42,839 nucleotides of DNA from NCBI GenBank assembly GCA_018398765.1, contig JAHBMJ010000464.1, forward strand, positions 4,321 to 47,159. The letters are read 5' to 3'. The stretch comes from Chromera velia (taxonomy: Eukaryota; Sar; Chromeraceae). The position numbers were made by a program, and so were the translations under genes. Below are positions 22,002 through 32,760 of the stretch, one piece after another (position 1 is the first letter of the stretch; every line of letters starts with the position of its first letter). The notes beneath the pieces are model-generated. The model made no database searches, was not told the origin of the DNA, and worked only from the letters and a program-made list of their open reading frames with translations.

Positions 22002-23235
22002 AGGAAGGAGGGGGAGAGAGCTAGAGAAAGAGGAAATTCGACTTAAACATTTTAATTATGCATGATATGAATGCATGCATGCGACGTCCTATCATGCATG
22101 CATGGAAGGCGAAGCGTAGCTTGCGGAGTCAATCAAGCCGCGTGCGTTCAACCAATCGACGGAAATGATATAAGATCCGACCGCAAATCATATATATAAG
22201 TTAGTGAGTTGGCGGCATTTACCGAGGTCAGGCACTCCCCCGCAAAATTTGGAGATTTACGCATTGCGACTGGTCCAGAAAAGCGAATTGAAGGTCACCC
22301 GCTTCTGAAAGTGCCATCCAAACAGGCTTTCCGGGGCCAAAACAGCAGGGATAAACGCATTGAAATGAAAGTCACTTTCAGAACCTCGCTTCTGATTCCA
22401 TGCAACTGTCCCGGAGTTCCCACGACCCGGAGTTCCCACGAATAAGAGTGGCACCTCTTCATTCCGAATACTGCACCCTGCATGCTCTACTGTTTGTGTC
22501 TATGTGCGCCTCACCGTTTTCTCCACTTATACCCGAGGACGAACGCGAAGGTCAGACAACACGTGCATGTATTGAGATCTGAAAACGGCATTTCTTCTGC
22601 ATCTGCTTTCCAAAAGATGCTTTCGGTTCATCTGTCCATTTGAGTGTGTCTCTCTGCATGTGTTCGATGCTGTACTGGACGTGTAGGTATATCGGGTACA
22701 GATCGGTACCGTCGTAACTTAAAAGTCCGGCGTCCAGGTGTGTCTGAACGTCGTTTCTTTTTGAACATATATACATGCAGATTGACGACGCCACCGTCTG
22801 AAAATTCAGCTTTTCTTCTGTCCTGTGCTCTATGCCTGTTTCTCTTTCTTTCATTCTGCATGACTAGCTCTGTTTCCATCCGACCCTCTCTATCAGTAAA
22901 CTTTTGTCTGATGGCCAGAAAATGCGCGTGCCTGTTCGTCTGCATGTGTCAATTCAATACTCCTGATATATGCGTACCATAAACAGTTGTGTAGCTATCT
23001 CTCTGGGAGTGTGTGGGAAGTTTGGACAAAATACAAATGTGAGAACAGAAAGGAAGCTTGCGGGGAGTGTGGGCTGTGTCTGCTTTGGTTCCCTCTAGAA
23101 TCACACCGTTCACCATCGTTCTTCTGAACAACATTGTAGGTTGAACTGTGACAGCGATGCACCATGTACATGCGTCTGCCTGCCTGTCCGTGTATTAATG
23201 CATGCATGCAAAATGTATGTATATATGTATGTATG

Positions 23236-23239
23236 TATC

Positions 23240-23318
<79 letters not shown>

Positions 23319-23347
23319 CTGTGTGTGTGTGAGTGTATGTATGTGAC

Positions 23348-23386
<39 letters not shown>

Positions 23387-23657
23387 GTATGTATGTATGT
23401 ATGTTTGCTTGTTTGTGTTTGTGTGAACACCCAACAGACAGGAACAAGCAGGGCACGGCAAGGTGGTGGACCTATCGGAAGAAAACACATAAGATGTATT
23501 CGCAGCCAGGGTTCGGGGCCGACAAAAGCCCTTAGAGTGGCGACCTGCTGAACTATGAACCTGTGAAGTGTATCATACTGTAGGTGTGCGTGTACACAGA
23601 AAAAGACAGACAGTTTGGAAGCGTTGCTAAAAATGTGTGTGTGTGTGTGTGTGTGTC

Positions 23658-23723
<66 letters not shown>

Positions 23724-23781
23724 ATGTGTGTGTGCGTGTGCGTGTGCGTGTGCGTGTGCGTGTGCGTGTGTGTGTGTGTGT

Positions 23782-23827
<46 letters not shown>

Positions 23828-23829
23828 TG

Positions 23830-23868
<39 letters not shown>

Positions 23869-23900
23869 ATGTGTGTGTGCGTGTGCGTGTGCGTGTGCGT

Positions 23901-23946
<46 letters not shown>

Positions 23947-23986
23947 TGGTGTATGTGTGTGTGTTTGTGTGTGTGTGTGCACTCTG
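23236..23986. repeat. Long CT then GT microsatellite with duplicated sub-block
   Basis: CT repeats (23242-23318) change to GT repeats to 23430. After a short unique piece the GT run resumes at 23635. Within it a block of ACTATG, GTGCGT repeats and TATGTTGG occurs twice (ACTATG at 23721 and 23866; TATGTTGG at about 23823 and 23942), so the run grew by segment duplication as well as slippage. Confidence 0.95.
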
Positions 23987-24205
23987 CGCATATGGCTCTG
24001 TCTGACTGCATGTCTACCTCTCTGTTTGTCTGCTAGTCTGTCTATCCGTGTTTGTGTGTGGATCGAGGTTTCACTCCTTGAGAGACACGGAACAAAAGAG
24101 AGAATTCGACTCAGACGGCAAACGAAGATCGAAAGAGACACAATGAAAACGAACATAAGGGTGTACGAGATGCTGCAGAAAGGTGAATCTTACCCATAAG
24201 AAGCT

Positions 24206-24230
24206 CTCTCTCTCTCTCTCTCTCTCCCTC

Positions 24231-24264
<34 letters not shown>

Positions 24265-24322
24265 TATGTGTGTATGTGTGTATGTGTGTCTGGGTGTGTC
24301 TGTGTCTGTGTTTGTATCTGTG
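24206..24322. repeat. (CT)n(GT)n compound microsatellite
   Basis: CT repeat passing into GT and then GTAT and GTCT variants, in spacer. Confidence 0.9.
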
Positions 24323-24514
24323 CATGTAGGTGAATGACTTAGTTCAATTCGAGATTCGAATCAATTCAATTAAAAAAGAATTTTCTTAGGAATTTTCTTC
24401 AGAATCTGTTGTAAAATTTTTTATGAAACTTTCTAGAAATTAGTAGAAATTCAGTTTGACACAATGTAAGTGTTGGTACGTATTCTTGAACTAAGTACAT
24501 ATATCAAGCAGTAG

Positions 24515-24531
24515 TGAGTGTCAGGGAGGTA
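24515..24531 (+). repeat. Solo terminus of the TACCCCCC-type element
   Basis: TGAGTGTCAGGGAGGTA matches the right end of the 2497-3988 element with one difference. No partner end is seen nearby, so this is a truncated or decayed copy. Confidence 0.4.
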
Positions 24532-25681
24532 CTAATACATATGCCAGAAGTTGCTATAGGCAAATGGTTTCTTCGCAGCCAGAGTAGATAAAAACGATAG
24601 AATGAATAGGAAGAATAATATATTAAAAGCTCGGTCGGTTCGGAAAATACCTATACTGTTTGTTACTGTTTCTAGATCGATTCGATATAGTTTTATATAT
24701 TTTTATTAAATTACAAAAAGCTAAGCAAAAAGTTTTATCTCATAATACAGTGTGTCCAATATTCACACGTACACAAAAATTTGTTAAAAAACAGAAAGAT
24801 CAAATGGCTTGGAGTCTAGCAGCCTCTAGCTTGAGAAGCTATGCATGTGCTGCATGTTTGACTATATTTATGGCAAAAAGCCTCCGGCAGGGACAAGGTG
24901 CGGTTCGCCAGAAGCTCGCGCCTTGTATTAATATGGTCACGGGCCCGACCCTTACGGCACCAATTTCCGTCCCGCGCGGGTGCATGGGAAAAATAGCCGC
25001 GACGGTTATATCCCCCGCGCGCTTAAAAAATGTGAAAGTAAAAAATGATATGTTTAGTAGTTCAAAATGAGTCAAATAAAAAGGAAAAGGTGTTTGTTCG
25101 TTTAGGCAGTTCTGTCGAATGAACCAGAACCTACCCTTCTACCTCCAATCTATCACTTACTATCGCGTTAACTATAAAGCTGATGAACATCAATTAAATA
25201 ATCAGATAGTAAAATCATTTAAACTCAGTTTACTGGGGAAAGACTATATACTGTACTAGTTTTTCGGGGTGTCATTATGTTTCACTGAGCCACTGAATGG
25301 GGGGATATGAGGGGAGAAGACTGTACGTTGATAAAAAATCTAATTCTAGTCTTATTCTACGCGGAATTTTGGGGGCGCGTCTAATGCACGCGTGTCTAAT
25401 GGTCCGTAAGCAAACAAATATAATAATTCATGTTAAGATTAAAGCATGCCAAGAGGCAGCCACGGTCACCCGGTTGTTTATGGCCGGTTGCTTGCCACTG
25501 TTCTGGATATGGATAATGATGACGCATCATAATCACAGTCATATATAAACAGATTTTATGTAAGTAAATTAACTTGCATTTTAGTTGGTCTACTTGACGA
25601 AGCCACGGTGAATGTTCGCTGCTACTTTTTGTTTTAAATGCTGCTGATGAAGCCACACAACCTAGCTAACCACGCGGTTGA

Positions 25682-28600
25682 CTACCACCATTTTTCACAC
25701 TTGACGCTTTCTTTTGGAACCCCAAGAGTGAGGAGGTCCGTTTCCACACTTGCCATCATCTCTCCGGGACCTGCAGGCAATTGGGAGATACAAATGACGA
25801 CGCAGCAGTCCACTGGTAACGGTTAAACGGAAAGAAACGACCTTAATCGAAAGCAAACCTGTGAGGACACCTACGACTAGCGGTGTGAAGAGCCTGGGCG
25901 CCCCAGACACAAAGATATAACCCCGAAACCAAACTCATGCTCTTCATGGTCTGGTAAGCGAAATGGAGAGATACTGAAGAAAAAGAAGAGTGCTAGGGGC
26001 ACGGCTAAAAGCCACCGAAATTATCATTTCCGAGTCATTCGAACGGAGTGCATAAGATTCTTTTGCAGACATCGCGTTGCAGCAATTCAAGCGGGAAGCG
26101 TGGAGGTACTAAGCGTATTTCAATCTCATTCAGCACAGGAGGCGGGATCTTGCCCTGGATTTATGTTTTTCTCCTTCTTTCCCGACTCTCCGGTGTGTGC
26201 ACAAGATTTTTTCCTGTTTCGTGTCCCTGGTACCCTTTCCCCCCTTCCTGTGAACTCGCCCGCACAGAACAACAGGAGAGATGACAAACGACGGCGACCT
26301 CTATCTGACTGACCACACAGAAGACACATGAGGTCGTGTCCTGCCTCTCCCTTTCCCTGAAGGTCCACTCCCAGACTCTGGGTGATGGCGGCACGAAGGT
26401 GGTCCTCTCCCAACCGGCCCTTGCCACTCTGAGTCACTAGGGGACGCGCGTTGTCCACCACGGACTTGAGATGAAGGGCGTCATACTGCAGTGCATCATT
26501 AGGCAGGTCGGTTTGGGGGAAGAGTCTCAATTAGATATTCTTGCGAGGACATTATCGAAGGGACGCAGCTAGGGAAGGGGAAAGGCAAGAACGGCAACTT
26601 GGATCGACAGTCATCCGTGATTTTCATGCATCGGACGGCCATGCATCCTTCCTTCCTTCCTTCCTTCCTTCGCGCTGCTCTCTTTCTTTGCTTCTATCCC
26701 TGACCGGGCCTTCGTCCCCACAGGCAGCTCGTGCGCTTGCGTTTCGAATGCCGTCCCGCTTTTTTCTTTTTTTCGGCTGAACCTTGCGTCAGTACTGGAA
26801 AGGAAATTGCGGGCCGGCCCTTTCTTTGCCGGCAGATATCAATCTTTGCCCGCATGAATCTGTGCGCCTGCCTGCCTGCCTGCCCATCGCCCCCTTCCTT
26901 CCCTTGGCGTCTTCCTCCTGAGAGCTCAATCAATCAACTGACGTCCCCTCGAACTGCACTCAATGCGGGATCCATCCACCCCACACGCTCTGTCTGACCC
27001 ATGCGTGCACTTTCTTTCATTTCATGTGCACGTAGTGTAAGCACTAACCCAAAACCCCACGTGTGCCACAGCTAATGTGTGGATGTTTGTACAAATATGA
27101 GCTTCCCTTCGTACCTGTCCAGAGGAAGAGGAGCCCGTGACGACAACCTGGACGGACAAGTGCTCTCTGTGACTGCAGAAAGAAAGCACACGAGCGGAAC
27201 GGGAGAAAAGAAGAGAAGGAGGGAGGACGTAAGGATAGGAGAATGTTGCTCGGCTCTATGAGGAAAGAAGGATGGAAACAAGGAACGGAAATCGGGAGCA
27301 ACAAAACCGAGAGAGAACGACTTTTGTTTATCTGTCTTGAGAGAGAGTCGAATGAATCCACCCACCATCGATGCCCTGCATGGGCAACCGACAGGATCAA
27401 GTGATCGTCTGTCTGGCTTCTGTCTGTGTACTTTCTGCCTGTGTGCCTCTGAGACAGGGCGTTGGAGTGTCCATGTGTCTCTTTTTTTATGTGTCTGTCT
27501 GCATGACGGTCTATTACTCTGATTTTCTGCTTTTCCATCTCAGTGGGTGTCTCTCTCTCTGTTTTTGGCTGACTGCTTTGCCATCTGAGACAGCTCCTCT
27601 GCGAAAGCCGTCTCCTCGAGGCAGTTGACGGAATACACTAGACAGCAGAGAGGAGGAAGCGTCGGTTGCGGTGCCTGATCCTTTGTGTTCTCCTTCTCCT
27701 CCCCCCCAGGAGACACCCAACTCCCGTAGCACTCATCGAGTACTGCCATCAGGGGCGTGATGCCAATGCCTCCTGCCACAAGCAGCAATTTCCGTCTGCT
27801 CAAAAAACACACAGGAAGCAGCCGGATTCCACCTTCGCTGTCAGAAGATGTCAGAAAAAGAAGAAACACTCACAAGAAAATTCACACAGCCAGTCGGCAC
27901 GTCAACTGTCAGACTATGGCAAATTAGCAGACAGCTGGATTCATCCGAGTGCCACCGACTGCCGCTGTCCCCGTTGTCCTTTCACCGAACCTTTTCTTTT
28001 CCTTTTCCAAACTGATGTTATCCTAAAAAGCCGCGTACACGCACATTCTGTGAAGATGTGTATTGTTCCTGACAAAGAAGGCCGGTAAGGTCTCGGTATG
28101 ACATTTGTAACGTTTACTCACCTTCTGTCTTGCCCCTCCTCACAGAGTCTCCTCGCGTCTGCCCGCCAGTCGAACGAGAAGCTTCCACCAACTCGGAAGC
28201 TCGTCTGGAAGGAAAACGGACGGGCCGATCGATCGATCAGTCGGGGAAGGTGGGGGAACGAGTTCAGAGGAAGGTGGGGGAACGAGTTCAGAGGAAATTG
28301 GGGGAACGAGTTCAGAGGAAGGTGGGGGAATGAGTTCAGAGGTCCAGCAGGAGTAGGGGGGGGGGAAGAAAGTGAAGAGGAAGGAGGCAAACAAGGAAGG
28401 AGAACAGAGAGAGGTGGAAAGGATGAAGAGCCGGAGAGAAAACGAATAAATGTGAATCGGGCAGCCATGCCTAATTCAGGAATCCTACAGGAGACAGGAA
28501 GAGACGTAGAGACGGGATAGCAGCAAGAGATACAAGTGGCAAATCACTGACGGAAAACCTGGGACAGGGAGCGAAAGAGAGAGGCAGACACTGACGGAAA

Positions 28601-29323
28601 ACCTGGGACAGGGAGCGAAAGAGAGAGGCAGACACTGACGGAAAACCTGGGACAGGGAGTGAAAGAGAGAGGCAGACACTGACGGAAAACCTGGGACAGG
28701 GAGCGAAAGAGAGAGGCAGAGAACAAAGGGAAAGAAAGACGCCGACCATTGAAAGGAGATAGATAGCAAACACCATACAGAAAATAGGGAAACGACGACA
28801 CTGACAGAGGTAGAGGGCAAGTGCATGAGAGTTGGACACAGAGGCAGCTCTTGGTAGCCATACACGCGGACAGAATTCGAACGCGCCACGGATGCACAGA
28901 CAGAGACGGCTGGAGACGGCTGCTGACCTCTTTCCCCGTCTCCGCCTTCTCGTGGATCCAGTTCGCCATCGCGTGGTCGCTTCTCTTCACCGCGATTGTA
29001 AAGCAGGGCGGCTTCTGGGTCAAAGCACGTGAAGGGGCAGAGGCAAAGCTATAGCCTGCAGAGAATGGTGAGAGAGGCACAAATACACCTCTGGGCTCTT
29101 CATTCATTCCAATCTGCCGTCTCCTTCCTTGCAAAAACCTACCCCCAATCTTCCCGGGCATTTCCGGTGTCTGAAAATCAATCCATTGTCCAGGCAAAAA
29201 AGAGAACTCAGAGGGGTGCGCGTAGCCTTCCAGTTCTCTGAGGCTCAGCACAAGCTCCCGCACTGTGGGGGTCCGTGGCTTCACTTGCGAGATCACCGCC
29301 GAGAAGTGGGGGCGGGCAGACAT
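25682..29323 (-). CDS. OXNAD1: OXNAD1-like FAD/NAD(P)-binding oxidoreductase
   Basis: Exons (minus): 29323-29143, 29055-28928, 28204-28122, 27795-27574, 27114 to about 27093, 26485-26314, 25770-25682, about 298 aa. All phases agree. The ferredoxin-reductase fold is visible. FSFLPGQWIDF and GYSFASAP (near 61-68, the FAD-binding RxYS-type motif with Gly in place of Arg) come first. FRVGGSFSFD follows, then the nucleotide-binding loop LLVAGGIGITPL, LVYSV, and CLLCGPGEMM near the end. The protein closes with EKWW, as human OXNAD1 does. OXNAD1 proteins are usually mitochondrial; the reaction is not known. An insert of about 20 residues follows DECYG and stays in frame. The fifth exon would be only 22 nt, and the usual HVT segment after it is not found, so that junction is doubtful. 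An upstream ATG at about 29560 keeps the frame open, and a targeting leader there cannot be excluded. Confidence 0.85.
28243..28344. repeat. 24-bp minisatellite, four copies
   Basis: AGTTCAGAGG recurs at 28261, 28285, 28309 and 28333, a period of 24 bp. It lies in the OXNAD1 intron just upstream of the 28204 acceptor and supplies a pyrimidine-rich tract on the gene strand. Confidence 0.9.
28545..28720. repeat. 44-bp minisatellite, four copies
   Basis: CACTGACGGAAAACC begins copies at 28545, 28589, 28633 and 28677, exactly 44 bp apart and nearly identical. It lies in the same intron as the 24-bp repeat. Confidence 0.95.
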
Positions 29324-29932
29324 CGTTGCCAACGTCACGTGCACACAGCAAGCAACTTGCGGCCTCCACCTGGCAAAGGCTATAGAATATGAGAAGGACG
29401 GAACTCTTACTGAGGTGTGTCGGCTGCTATCGAACCCGAAAGGTACCTCACAGGGAGACAGAAGTTGGCAGTCCAGACTCAGCCACTTATAGCTTGCACT
29501 GTTCAAAGTTTTTTCTGAAAGTGCCACATAAGCAGGGCCGATTGCATGCATGCATGACACGCGTGCGCAACTTCCGCGCGCGCGAAGCGAGCGAACTCCC
29601 GTCTTTCAAAAAAAACAAAAGCTCGGTCCGAGTCGATCGATCGAATTGCAATCCTAGTAGCCGTCTCGGCGTCTCCTTTAAGTCGGTTCTCAATCCGGCT
29701 GGTCCCTCCGAAAGTTTGACGCTGAAATCGAATCATCTTTACAGTTTTTTCAGCATACACATATATACGTGCGTGTCGGTGCGTGTGCAAGTTTACCAGT
29801 CGCCCATGCACGTCCCTGGTACGCGGTGAGCCGAGAGAGAGACCTCCTTCTCACCATTTCACGGCGATTCCGGAAATTCTCGCTGTCTCGCTTTACCTAC
29901 CTCCTTGCTCGCGAATTTTGGGAGACGGCGAG
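29324..29932. promoter_or_regulatory. Divergent promoter region of OXNAD1-like and cupin genes
   Basis: The two start codons face away from each other across about 610 bp. The stretch holds two overlapping TGCATGCA octamers (29543-29554), a GCGCGCGCG block, and no supported exon. No TATA or initiator element is convincing. Confidence 0.45.
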
Positions 29933-31306
29933 ATGAGCAAGTATGTCGGCGAGACGTTCTGTCTCTGGCTCTCTTTCTGTCTGCTGCGTGTTCCTACACG
30001 CTTCATTGTGGAGAATCTGATTTTGCCCAGTTAGACGCTGTTTGCTGCCGAATCAAAATCTCCTGGGAGTGCAAGAGCTTTTTCTTCACGTTCCTACATC
30101 GGGAGCTTCCTCATCCTTTCTCGCAACTTCTTTTTCTCAATGCACGTGTGCTCTTTTCATTCTATCGGCTTTGCCGAAACTACAATATTCGCTCCTTTGC
30201 TTTGCTGTCTGCATGCAGTCCAATCCCGCACGTCCACATTGGAGGGGTCTTAACCCTCCAGCAGGTCATGGATCTCACCCAAATCGGAGAAGCCAGAATG
30301 AGAGAGAGGGAACGTCTGATAAAGCAGTGCGAGGACTTACGGAATCGCGACATCCTCGACGAGGGCTACAAAAAGGAGCTGGAGCACCGGAAGATCCAGG
30401 TAGCTCCCTGTGATTGGTCCACTGCTCGCTGTCTCCTCTTCTCATTTCTCTCAGACCGGGTCCATCTCTTCTAATTCATGCCAACGGTATTCTTCCGGCT
30501 TTGAATTCTTTCATGGGGGCCGCTTGAAGAAATCTGGTATCGAAATCGGAATATGAAATGTGCACACGACTAGTGAATCCGCCTCTTCCCGCATGAATTG
30601 CAGCTCTGGGTTTTGCAGTGTTACAGCACAGCCAGTTTCGGATCCCCTCTCAGACAATACGTACAAGAGCTGTGAAACCAACTCGCTCGCCCTTGTCTGC
30701 AGACATCTCCACACACCGATACCCGATTTCTTCTCTCTTCTGCATTCTGTTTTTCGGCTGTCTGTCTTCCTTCTCTGTTCACACTACAACTAATAGCTCC
30801 CCCATCTAACTCCCGGTCTTCTGTTAGATGTTATTGTCTTTTTTGTCTTTCTCGCATTCCCTGGAAGTTTTCTGCTGTCCTGTGTTCTTTTCAATGCAGG
30901 TAAGCTGGAATTTGGCGTGTCTTTCGGAACCCCCCCAGCCTCCGACCAGGGTTGTGGGACGACGATGATAGATTTTTCTTCTGAGATGGGCCTGCCGTAC
31001 CCGGCAACCTCGCCTTCTCTCCTGGCTTCCTTCCTCCGCATCACGAAGAAAGACGAGACGATCGAAACCAATGCCAGGGCAACCTTCAGGCCTTCTACAT
31101 CATCAGGGGCTCTGGAAAGTCGCGTTCAGAGCATGGGGAGCTGGAGTGGAGTGAGCGGGACCTCTTCACACTTCCTGCGTGTCACGAGAAGGTGGTCCAT
31201 ACGAGCACAGGAGACTCCCCTGTGTCCATCTACTTTGTGCACGACCAGCCCCTGCTTGAGTACCTCGGCGTGAAACCAGGAGACGCAAAATTCGAATTAA
31301 ATGACG
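29933..31306 (+). CDS. Cupin-domain protein (gentisate-dioxygenase-like fold), 3' end unresolved
   Basis: Proposed exons: 29933-29940 (ATG plus 5 nt), 30219-30399, 30900 to about 30918, and 30986-31306. The first join, at a GTATGT donor, reads MSNPIPHVHIGGVLTLQQV and keeps phase. Exon 2 is a charged helix. The last exon holds the cupin: GFLPPHHEERRDD, NLQAFYIIRGSGKSR, LEWSERDLFTLP and VSIYFVHDQPLLEYLGVKPG. These strands and turns match RmlC-like cupins with an HDxPLLEYLGV ending. The metal-ligand pattern is not typical (HHEERR), so enzyme activity is uncertain. The join between about 30918 and 30986 is a guess: the two frames do not meet without an intron of 67 nt or a one-base error near a C7 run. 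The frame stays open past 31306 into a tetranucleotide array, and I cannot see the true C terminus. Confidence 0.6.
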
Positions 31307-31439
31307 GTGAGTCATTCAAACGCTTACTCTCTCCTGCAGCACCTTTTGGGGTTTTCGAAAAGGAGCATGTGTGGAAGTCGAGAGACTTCCTCTTCTCTCT
31401 TCTCCTCCCTTCCCCCTTTTTTTCCGTTTTTATCTTTTT

Positions 31440-32287
31440 CTTTCTTTATTTGTTTGTTTGTTCGTTTGTTTGTTTGTTCGTTTGTTCGTTCGTTCGTTCC
31501 TTCCTTCCTTCCTTCCTTCCTTCCTTGCTTCCTTCCTTCGTTCCTTCATTCGTTCGTTCGTTCCTTCGTTCGTTCATTGGTTCGTTGGCTCGTTCGTTCG
31601 TTGGTTGCTTGGTTCGTTGGCTCGTTCGTTCGTTGGTTGCTTGGTTGGTTTCTTCGTTGGTTGATTCATTGGTTGGTTGGTTTGCTGCTTCGTTGGTTCG
31701 TTCGTTCGTTCGTTCGTTCGTTGGCTCGTTCGTTGCTTGGTTGGTTTGCTGGTTCGTTCGTTCGTTCCTTCGTTCGTTGGTTGCTTGGTTGGTTTGCTGA
31801 TTCGTTCGTTCGTTCGTTGGTTGCTTGGTTCGTTCGTTGGTTGCTTGGTTGGTTTCTTCGTTGGTTGATTCATTGATTGGTTGGTTTGCTGCTTCGTTGG
31901 TTCGTTCGTTCGTTGGCTCGTTCGTTCGTTGGTTGGTTGGTTTGCTGGTTCGTTCGTTCGTTAATTGGCTCGTTCGTTCGTTGGTTGGTTGGTTGCCATG
32001 GTTGGGTTGTTCGTTGGTTCGTTGGTTTGTTCGTTGGTTGGTTGGTTTGTTTGTTTGTTTGGGTGTCTGTTTGGATGTCTGTTTGCTTGTTTGTTTGGCT
32101 GTTTGTCTGGGTGCTTTTTTCGGTGTTTTTTTGGTTGTTTGTCTGGGTTCCTGTCTGGTTGTTTGTTTAGCTATTTGTTTGGGTGTCTGTTTGCTTGTTT
32201 GTTTGGGTGTTTGTTTGGCTGTTTGTCAGGGTGTTCATCTCGGTGTCAGTTTGGTTGTTTGTTTGTCTGGGTGTTTGTTTGCTTGTT

Positions 32288-32322
<35 letters not shown>

Positions 32323-32760
32323 TTGTGTGTCTGTCTGTTTGTTTGTTTGTGTGTTTAGTTTGTTTGCGTGTTTGTTTGGCTGTTTGTCTGTGTGTTTCTT
32401 TCGGTGTTTGTTTGGTTGTTTGTTTGGGTGTTGGTTAAACTTTGTCTGGGTGTTTGTTTGGCTGTTTGTTTGTCTGTCTGTTTGGGTGTCTGTTTGCTTG
32501 TTTGTTTAAGTATCTGTTTATTTGGGTGTTTGTCTGTTTGGGTGTCTGTCTGTTTGTTTGAGTGTCTGTCTGTTTGGGTGTTTGTTTGTTTGGGTGTCTG
32601 TCTGTTTGTTTGGGTGTTTGTTTGTTCGTGTGTTTCTTTGTTTGGGTGTTTATTTCGGTGTTTTTTTGGTTGTTTGTTTGGGTGTTCAATTGTTTGGGTG
32701 ATGAAGTGTTTGGCTTTTGAATTGTTTAGCTGTTTGTATGTTTGGGTGTGGAATTTAATG
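31440..32760. repeat. 1.3-kb degenerate tetranucleotide array (TTCG/TTGG/TTTG)n
   Basis: The array starts as TTTG, passes through pure TTCC, then mixtures of TTCG and TTGG, and ends as TTTG with GTCTG and GGGTG variants. Every reading frame is open for long stretches only because the unit lacks stop codons. It lies in the 3' part, or downstream, of the cupin gene. Confidence 0.95.

Larger units (their letters stand above)
22002..25681. other. Spacer with channel promoter and long GT-rich microsatellites
   Basis: No exon is supported on either strand. The left end should hold the channel promoter; TGCATGCA octamers lie at 22072 and 22095, and a short inverted repeat (CTTCTGAAAGTG at about 22302, CACTTTCAGAA at about 22373) follows. 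The right third is AT-rich. Confidence 0.5.

Noticed and set aside
23553-24199. Long open frames of Cys-Val or His-Thr repeats
   Set aside because: They are translations of GT/CA microsatellites that lack stop codons in several frames.
24660-25075. ORFs on both strands in AT-rich spacer
   Set aside because: Neither has family features, and both include low-complexity AT sequence with no splice context.
28098-28520. + strand ORF with an eight-residue GNEFRGRW repeat
   Set aside because: It lies over an intron minisatellite on the strand opposite a well-supported gene.
22303-29526. TTCTGAAAGTGCCA upstream of both the channel and OXNAD1-like genes (22303-22316 and 29513-29526) as a promoter element
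   Set aside because: A few shared 14-mers are expected by chance in 43 kb, so position alone is weak evidence.
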